Notes under the pieces: generated by a model
What the model was told of the DNA's origin: nothing
What the model saw: only the letters and a program-made list of their open reading frames with translations
Database searches by the model: none
Translations under genes and position numbers: made by a program
Part shown: positions 22,997-26,933 of the stretch, in pieces
Numbering within the stretch: the stretch's first letter is position 1
How the letters are laid out: the number at the start of each line of letters is the position of its first letter
Assembly: GCA_029977605.1 (NCBI GenBank)
Contig: JAPOKN010000012.1
Location: forward strand, 1-26,933
DNA from: Methanobacteriota archaeon
GTDB lineage: Archaea > Thermoplasmatota > Poseidoniia > MGIII > CG-Epi1
Reading direction: 5' to 3'
Length of the DNA stretch: 26,933 nucleotides

Positions 22997-23872
22997 TCAA
23001 TTAATTTTTGATTCTATATAATTTATCATTTTTGAAGCGATGTCCTTGCTTGTAGCAGCTTCAATGCCTTCGAGCCCAGGAGATGAGTTGACTTCAATAA
23101 CTAGCGATCCTCTGTTGGATCTTATTAAGTCTACACCAGCTATTCCTAAGCCTAATGTCTTAGCGGCTTTAATTGCGATATTTTTTTCTTCATCTGATAG
23201 AATAACTTCCCTTCCGTCACCTCCAAGATGCAAATTAGCCCTAAAATCGCCTTCAGGAGCAGTTCTCTCCATAGCACCTACAACCTCATTTCCGATTACC
23301 AGAGCTCTGATATCTTTACCATCTGCTTCTTTGATGAATTCTTGAACGAGAATATTGGCTTTTAACTGTCTAAATGCACTTAGAACACTGCTAGCTGCTT
23401 TTTTTGTCTCGGCTAAAACAACGCCTTTTCCTTGTGTACCCTCTAATAATTTGATAACAAGAGGAATTCCTTCCACAGTATCTATCATACCGTCTATATC
23501 TGCAGTATGATTAGCGAAGCCAGTAACTGGCAACCCTATGCCTTCTCTAGCCAAGATTTGAAGTGATCTCAGTTTATCTCTTGATCTTGTGATAGCCTCA
23601 GAACGATTTATAGTGAATAAGCCAGCCATTTCAAATTGTCTAACAACTGCAGCTCCATAGAAAGTATAACTGGCTCCAATCCTAGATATTACAGCATCAT
23701 AGTTCTCTAGCTTTTCTCCTCGAAATATTACTGTAGGTTTTTTAGACGTGATATTCATATAACATCGTAAGTAATCTACAACACGAACTTCATGACCTAA
23801 CTTTTCAGCTGAGTGAATAATTCTTCTGGTAGAATAAAGGTTTTTGTTTCTGGATAAAACTAAAATTTTCAT
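22997..23872 (-). CDS. rimK: RimK-type alpha-L-glutamate ligase (ATP-grasp)
   Basis: This 291-residue ATP-grasp ligase is strikingly similar in length and sequence to bacterial RimK. Shared features include the N-terminal ILSR-like strand, RIGASYTFYG (64-73), RQFEMAG (78-84), ARDKLRS-like SRDKLRS (97-103), LLEGTQGKGVVLAET (142-156) and VLVQE-like ILVQEFIKEADG. The metal and phosphate region is GDFRANLHLGG, and the C-terminal IEVNSSPGLEGIE carries the Glu and Asn metal ligands. Bacterial RimK adds glutamates to the C terminus of ribosomal protein bS6 and can make poly-alpha-glutamate. Archaea have no bS6, so the substrate here must differ. It overlaps the upstream protease gene by 4 nt (ATGA). 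Confidence 0.9.
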   Translation of the reverse strand: MKILVLSRNKNLYSTRRIIHSAEKLGHEVRVVDYLRCYMNITSKKPTVIFRGEKLENYDAVISRIGASYTFYGAAVVRQFEMAGLFTINRSEAITRSRDKLRSLQILAREGIGLPVTGFANHTADIDGMIDTVEGIPLVIKLLEGTQGKGVVLAETKKAASSVLSAFRQLKANILVQEFIKEADGKDIRALVIGNEVVGAMERTAPEGDFRANLHLGGDGREVILSDEEKNIAIKAAKTLGLGIAGVDLIRSNRGSLVIEVNSSPGLEGIEAATSKDIASKMINYIESKIN

Positions 23873-24300
23873 TTTTTCACCAATTTTGTTGAATATGATT
23901 TTCCTGAATCTATTAAGAATTTCTTTCTGAGTGCAGTTCTTCCAATAAGCATATCGTAGCTCATCCTCGACCTTTGGGTCAAAGTTATTTCAATATTCAT
24001 TATCTTGTTACCAATTTTCACTTTTGTGTTAATGACTGGCCGGTATTCTTCGTCCCCGCCAGAATTTCGTACAATTCTCCATTCTTTCAATTCGCTTTTG
24101 AAAAATTTGTATTTCGTATCATTACCTATATTCTTAAGTCTGAATGTTATATATTTTTTCCCTGAATCATCGCTCTCAGATATGTGAGTAGCATGTAAAG
24201 AAGAAGTCCTTGCTCCAGTGTCCATTTTAGCTTTAATTACGCTTTTATCGAAATCCAACAATTCTACCCTTTCTCTCCAGCCTATGGTTGTTTTTGCCAC
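23869..24300 (-). CDS. RimB-like retropepsin-fold 'ATP-dependent zinc protease' family protein
   Basis: This 143-residue protein contains the DTGARTSSLHA motif (27-37), the aspartic-protease-like DTGA loop of the family named Zn_protease or RimB. A later strand reads YDMLIGRTAL (about 114-123). In some bacteria the family is encoded with RimK and is proposed to remove or trim the glutamates RimK adds. Here the gene lies immediately upstream of rimK with a 4-nt overlap, reproducing the ligase/protease pair. It starts at GTG with a TATA-like element 24 nt upstream. The 'zinc protease' name is historical; the visible motif favours an aspartic mechanism. Confidence 0.85.
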   Translation of the reverse strand: MAKTTIGWRERVELLDFDKSVIKAKMDTGARTSSLHATHISESDDSGKKYITFRLKNIGNDTKYKFFKSELKEWRIVRNSGGDEEYRPVINTKVKIGNKIMNIEITLTQRSRMSYDMLIGRTALRKKFLIDSGKSYSTKLVKK

Positions 24301-24318
24301 ATACGTGGCCTAACTACA

Positions 24319-24328
24319 TATTTTAATA
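24319..24328 (-). promoter_or_regulatory. TATA-like box for the protease-rimK operon
   Basis: TATTTTAATA (plus-strand reading) is centred about 24 nt upstream of the GTG start at 24300. This supports that start codon. Confidence 0.5.
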
Positions 24329-24339
24329 GTTTTCCTTAA

Positions 24340-24828
24340 TTAAATGTAAGTCTTTCCAGGATTTCTCATGGCTTCTCTTATGTCCATAAGTCCTTGTGTT
24401 GAATTTTCGATAGTTGCATCTTCTAAATCTAGGTAGACCAACTCATCAATTCCTTCACATGTATTTTTCATTTCTTCTTCGGTGAATGGATCTACAGTTT
24501 CAAAGATGAATAAAACATACCAGTGCTTCTTTTCGTCATTCCAATGAGATTGTGTAGAAACATATTTTATTTCTCTATCTTCTACTTCCAACTCCTCAGT
24601 AAGAATTCGGTGTCCAGCTTCAACAGGATGTTCACCAAAATTTAAGGCAACTCCAGGAATGTAATACTTTCCGGCAGCGTAGCCTCCATCGTCTTTTGAC
24701 ACTTTTTCAACCATAACTTTCCCTACATAATCTTTGTTAATTAATTGGGCTTGTAACATAACTAAATTTTCTGCATTATAGTCTACAACGTCTTGCTTTA
24801 CGGCATATGCTCTAATATTTTTAGACAT
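24340..24828 (-). CDS. Nudix-like hydrolase with a degenerate Nudix box
   Basis: This 162-residue protein resembles a Nudix hydrolase. The box region is GVALNFGEHPVEAGHRILTEEL (59-80 overall), with Glu66, Arg74 and the metal-binding pair Glu78-Glu79. Two deviations from G-x5-E-x7-RE-U-x-EE are visible. The spacer after Gly59 is six residues, and the Glu after Arg74 is Ile75. Catalysis on a nucleoside diphosphate derivative is therefore likely but not certain. It lies 39 bp upstream of the protease-rimK pair on the same strand but each has its own TATA-like element. Substrate unknown. Confidence 0.72.
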   Translation of the reverse strand: MSKNIRAYAVKQDVVDYNAENLVMLQAQLINKDYVGKVMVEKVSKDDGGYAAGKYYIPGVALNFGEHPVEAGHRILTEELEVEDREIKYVSTQSHWNDEKKHWYVLFIFETVDPFTEEEMKNTCEGIDELVYLDLEDATIENSTQGLMDIREAMRNPGKTYI

Positions 24829-24847
24829 ATTTTGCCATGTGGTGTGG

Positions 24848-24857
24848 TATATTATAT
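24848..24857 (-). promoter_or_regulatory. TATA-like box for the Nudix-like gene
   Basis: TATATTATAT is centred about 25 nt upstream of the ATG at 24828. It is one of two divergent elements in the 98-bp gap. Confidence 0.5.
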
Positions 24858-24897
24858 GATATAAATTAGTGCCTAAACCTTAATTTCATTGTTAAAG

Positions 24898-24906
24898 CTA
24901 AAATAG
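24898..24906 (+). promoter_or_regulatory. TATA-like box for the methyltransferase gene
   Basis: CTAAAATAG is centred about 25 nt before the ATG at 24927. It is weaker than the other boxes. Confidence 0.35.
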
Positions 24907-24926
24907 AGTACATTGATTGAAAATAT

Positions 24927-25538
24927 ATGCAGCATCCTACAAAAGTCTTTGACGAATGGGCTACGTTGGGAAAAGATAAAGGAATGGAAATCTCACATGC
25001 AGCCTCAGTTTCTGAAATTCTTGACTATGCATTATCTCGTTTAAAAACGGAAAGCAATTATTTTACATTTTTAGATTTTGGTTGCGGTAATGGCTGGGTG
25101 GCAGATCAAATTTCTAAAAAAGATAATTGCTCTCTTTCGGTTGGGGTTGATGGTGCTGAAAATATGATTTTAAACGCGAAAAACAGGAAAAGTGAAGCTG
25201 TATTTTATCTAGATGACCTTAATAGTTTTGAATCGGATAAAAAGTTTGATTTAATTTTTTCTATGGAAGTTTTGTATTACTTGGAAAATCCCTTAACAGT
25301 TATTGAGACGATAAAAAATATGCTTAATCCAAAGGGCCGTTTCATAATGGGCATCGATCATTATTTTGAAAATGATGAATGCCATGACTGGCAAGAAAAA
25401 GTTGGAACTCGCATGCACATGTTTAAGGAAGAGGAATGGTTAGATTTCTTTGCAAAATCTGACTACAAAAACATATTTTCTTGGAGAGCAAATTCTAATG
25501 ACTGGGCAGGTACACTGTCGATAACAGGTACAAAATAA
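24927..25538 (+). CDS. Class I SAM-dependent methyltransferase (UbiG/Methyltransf_11-like)
   Basis: This 203-residue soluble protein has SAM motif I FLDFGCGNGW (48-57), an acidic motif II residue Asp75 in VGVDGAEN, and a post-II segment FDLIFSMEVLYYLENP typical of small-molecule methyltransferases. The N terminus HPTKVFDEWATLGKDKGME resembles other Methyltransf_11/12 members that cap the active site. The substrate cannot be inferred. Its stop directly abuts the next ATG (TAAATG), so the two genes are co-transcribed and may work together. Confidence 0.83.
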   Translation: MQHPTKVFDEWATLGKDKGMEISHAASVSEILDYALSRLKTESNYFTFLDFGCGNGWVADQISKKDNCSLSVGVDGAENMILNAKNRKSEAVFYLDDLNSFESDKKFDLIFSMEVLYYLENPLTVIETIKNMLNPKGRFIMGIDHYFENDECHDWQEKVGTRMHMFKEEEWLDFFAKSDYKNIFSWRANSNDWAGTLSITGTK

Positions 25539-26465
25539 ATGTCTAAAGAAATTTACAAGAGTATAGCCAGCTCAATTATTCAAAGTTCGACACCTGATAT
25601 TGATCTTGAAAAGCAACTATCTATAGATAATTTTACAAGAGGACTAGATGCTTTTTCGCTCTATAATTCCATTTATTTAGAAATAATTGCCTATGAAGAA
25701 GATGTTAGTAAGCAAGATCAATCAGCTACTTTACTTGGAGCCTTCAACCATCATCATTTAGAGTCCCAAAAAATACTTACAAATTCTATCTTTCAATCAT
25801 TTTGTGGCAATTACAACATTGCATATTCGTTACTGAGAAGCTTCATTGAATGCCATATGAGAGGGGTTTTTCTTAATCAGTTAGCACTTTCACAGCATGA
25901 GTCTGGATTATGGAAAGTTAAACTTTCTTCAGCAGTTCTTGATAGTTACGGCGAGTTAGTAGATCAATTAAAAAATTACAGAGCAAATCGTGATAAAATA
26001 TTAGATAATGTTCAATTTTTAAGTATGATATCAGGCCTTAAGCAAGAATTAAGTTTTAGTGACTTACTAAAGGAATTAATTTCTTGGGAGTTAACTTATC
26101 CTGAGGAGAGTTATCCAAATTTTAGAAACTATTCTAGATATAACAAGTTATCAGGATATGCTCATTCTGAAGAGAAAACACATGACATTTCTAGATTAAA
26201 GAAATATTTTGGTAATGATGATCAAAAAGCAGTAATTAGTGAATCAATGGTTGTCCCTCAACTTTCAAAAGAATATTTGAGTGACATGTGCTGTATAGTG
26301 GATTCTTCTATGGTAGTTATGTTTAATTTTATTTCCAAAGTACTTACCTTCGAATTTTCCGGTTTCCAAGATTATATTGCAGATTTAAAAGAAGATGACA
26401 GATTTACAAACGCACGTTTGAACTATTGTTCAAAGTGGTTATCAGCTTACTTAGCAACGGATTAG
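25539..26465 (+). CDS. Unknown helical protein co-transcribed with a methyltransferase
   Basis: This 308-residue protein is soluble, with no signal peptide or clear membrane segment. It is predicted mostly helical. The segment around NIAYSLLRSFIECHMRG (about 93-109) and the histidine-rich NHHHLES (70-76) resemble helical-bundle DUFs such as the DUF5677 type, but I am not confident of any assignment. It starts immediately after the methyltransferase stop. Its stop overlaps the convergent small gene by 4 nt. Function unknown. Confidence 0.7.
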   Translation: MSKEIYKSIASSIIQSSTPDIDLEKQLSIDNFTRGLDAFSLYNSIYLEIIAYEEDVSKQDQSATLLGAFNHHHLESQKILTNSIFQSFCGNYNIAYSLLRSFIECHMRGVFLNQLALSQHESGLWKVKLSSAVLDSYGELVDQLKNYRANRDKILDNVQFLSMISGLKQELSFSDLLKELISWELTYPEESYPNFRNYSRYNKLSGYAHSEEKTHDISRLKKYFGNDDQKAVISESMVVPQLSKEYLSDMCCIVDSSMVVMFNFISKVLTFEFSGFQDYIADLKEDDRFTNARLNYCSKWLSAYLATD

Positions 26466-26659
26466 TTTAGTTTATCCTCAAGTTCAATAGTTAATTGCTC
26501 TAATAATTCTTCTAAATTATCACTCTTAAGAGACATTACGTTTGGGGTTAGCCCTTCCACGCGAGCTTCGAATTCGCCTTCATTACGAAGAATTTCAATA
26601 TCACAGAAGAATTCTGCCATAGTTTGCCGACTTTGCCTGATATTTAATATTTTTGGCAT
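26462..26659 (-). CDS. Small unknown protein (65 aa)
   Basis: The protein reads MPKILNIRQSRQTMAEF at its start and ends in an acidic helix (NLEELLEQLTIELEDKL). A beta-rich middle (residues about 17-37) followed by a helix gives a compact beta-beta-alpha-like outline, reminiscent of HicB- or DUF-type small folds, but no family is recognised. Start position is supported by a TATA-like element about 25 nt upstream and by a divergent partner. The coding frame has no competing frame of better quality. Confidence 0.55.
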   Translation of the reverse strand: MPKILNIRQSRQTMAEFFCDIEILRNEGEFEARVEGLTPNVMSLKSDNLEELLEQLTIELEDKLN

Positions 26660-26680
26660 TCATCTCTCGCCGTTCATTTC

Positions 26681-26689
26681 ATAATATAG
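26681..26689. promoter_or_regulatory. Shared TATA-like element between two divergent small genes
   Basis: ATAATATAG lies at the centre of the 47-bp gap between the divergent starts at 26659 and 26707. It is about 23 nt before the plus-strand GTG, and about 25 nt before the minus-strand ATG. Confidence 0.45.
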
Positions 26690-26706
26690 CTTCAACAATA
26701 CAATGT

Positions 26707-26933
26707 GTGAATGAAATAGATGTAGCAGCATTTTTTATTTTATTTTTAGGAATAGTTATTCTGACATATCCTATTTTTCTTCTTATATTTCAGAAGGCTA
26801 CAGAAAAGCAATCCAATGATTTACTTATTGGTGGTATTCTTCTACTTTTGAGTATTGCTTTTTTGATAGCTCTGTGGGCAATTTATTTTGCTTCTACCTC
26901 ACCTCATCTTCTTTGGCCATTAGCTTTATTCAC
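26707..26933 (+). CDS. Membrane protein, N-terminal part (partial at window end)
   Basis: An open frame runs from GTG 26707 to the window edge (75 codons plus 2 nt). It encodes two strongly hydrophobic segments at about residues 7-29 and 43-62, separated by a short charged loop (QKATEKQSND), followed by a Pro/Trp-containing turn and a third hydrophobic stretch. This indicates a small multi-pass membrane protein. The nearest in-frame ATG alternatives do not fit, and a TATA-like element at 26681-26689 supports the GTG. No family can be named from this fragment. Confidence 0.6.
   Translation, partial: MNEIDVAAFFILFLGIVILTYPIFLLIFQKATEKQSNDLLIGGILLLLSIAFLIALWAIYFASTSPHLLWPLALF

Noticed and set aside
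23040..23345. Plus-strand 101-codon open frame opposite rimK
   Set aside because: Shadow of the highly conserved rimK reading frame. No signal peptide, promoter or family similarity supports it.
1..26933. CRISPR array, insertion sequence or prophage
   Set aside because: No regularly spaced repeats, transposase, integrase or terminal inverted repeats were seen. Genes are compact and overlapping throughout.

Overview
The window is AT-rich and densely packed. No gap between genes exceeds about 135 bp, and most neighbouring genes overlap by 4 to 14 nt (ATGA or GTGA junctions). It looks archaeal. Most genes that open a transcription unit have no Shine-Dalgarno motif and instead carry a TATA-like element 23-25 nt before the start codon, the pattern of leaderless archaeal transcripts. 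Gene content (bacterial-type lipoproteins, an HtpX protease, a MMPL/RND exporter, a MacB/FtsX-type ABC system, O2-dependent enzymes) suggests an aerobic marine euryarchaeon of the Marine Group II/III (Thermoplasmatota) kind. No 16S rRNA or ribosomal protein is present, so this assignment is an inference.

Region 1 (1-5427, + strand) is a ring-cleavage module. It contains the tail of an unidentified gene, an aldehyde dehydrogenase very like ALDH8A1/2-aminomuconate semialdehyde dehydrogenase, a YheT-type alpha/beta hydrolase, a catalytic LigB-type extradiol dioxygenase subunit, its non-catalytic partner with an acidic tail, a RidA-family protein (2-aminomuconate deaminase candidate) and a formyltransferase-fold protein. 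Together they resemble the Amn (2-aminophenol) or Nba (3-hydroxyanthranilate) pathway: O2 ring opening, semialdehyde oxidation, deamination. The formyltransferase-like member has no place in the known routes.

Region 2 (5462-7005, +) holds htpX and a CinA/MoaB-type domain protein.

Region 3 (7007-12815, -) holds a MMPL/RND exporter and an ABC ATPase/permease pair.

Region 4 (12865-14400) holds a small CxxC protein divergent from a PD-(D/E)XK nuclease-like protein.

Region 5 (14401-19581, -) is a five-gene overlapping operon: CFA synthase, delta-9-type acyl desaturase, a second CFA-like methyltransferase, an FAD-dependent amine-oxidase-type protein and a DUF1365 protein. This is a bacterial-style module for editing unsaturated acyl chains, placed in a genome that looks archaeal. 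It is the most striking feature of the window.

Region 6 (19629-22991, +) encodes two lipoproteins: an S15/CocE-type hydrolase and an Asp-box (BNR) beta-propeller. A terminator-like hairpin lies between them. Region 7 (22997-24828, -) encodes RimK, a RimB-like retropepsin-fold protease and a degenerate Nudix protein. Region 8 (24927-26933) encodes a methyltransferase, an unknown helical protein, a small protein on the opposite strand and the start of a membrane protein.

Two divergent gene pairs (19582-19628 and 26660-26706) are separated by exactly 47 bp, each with one near-central TATA element that seems to serve both directions.
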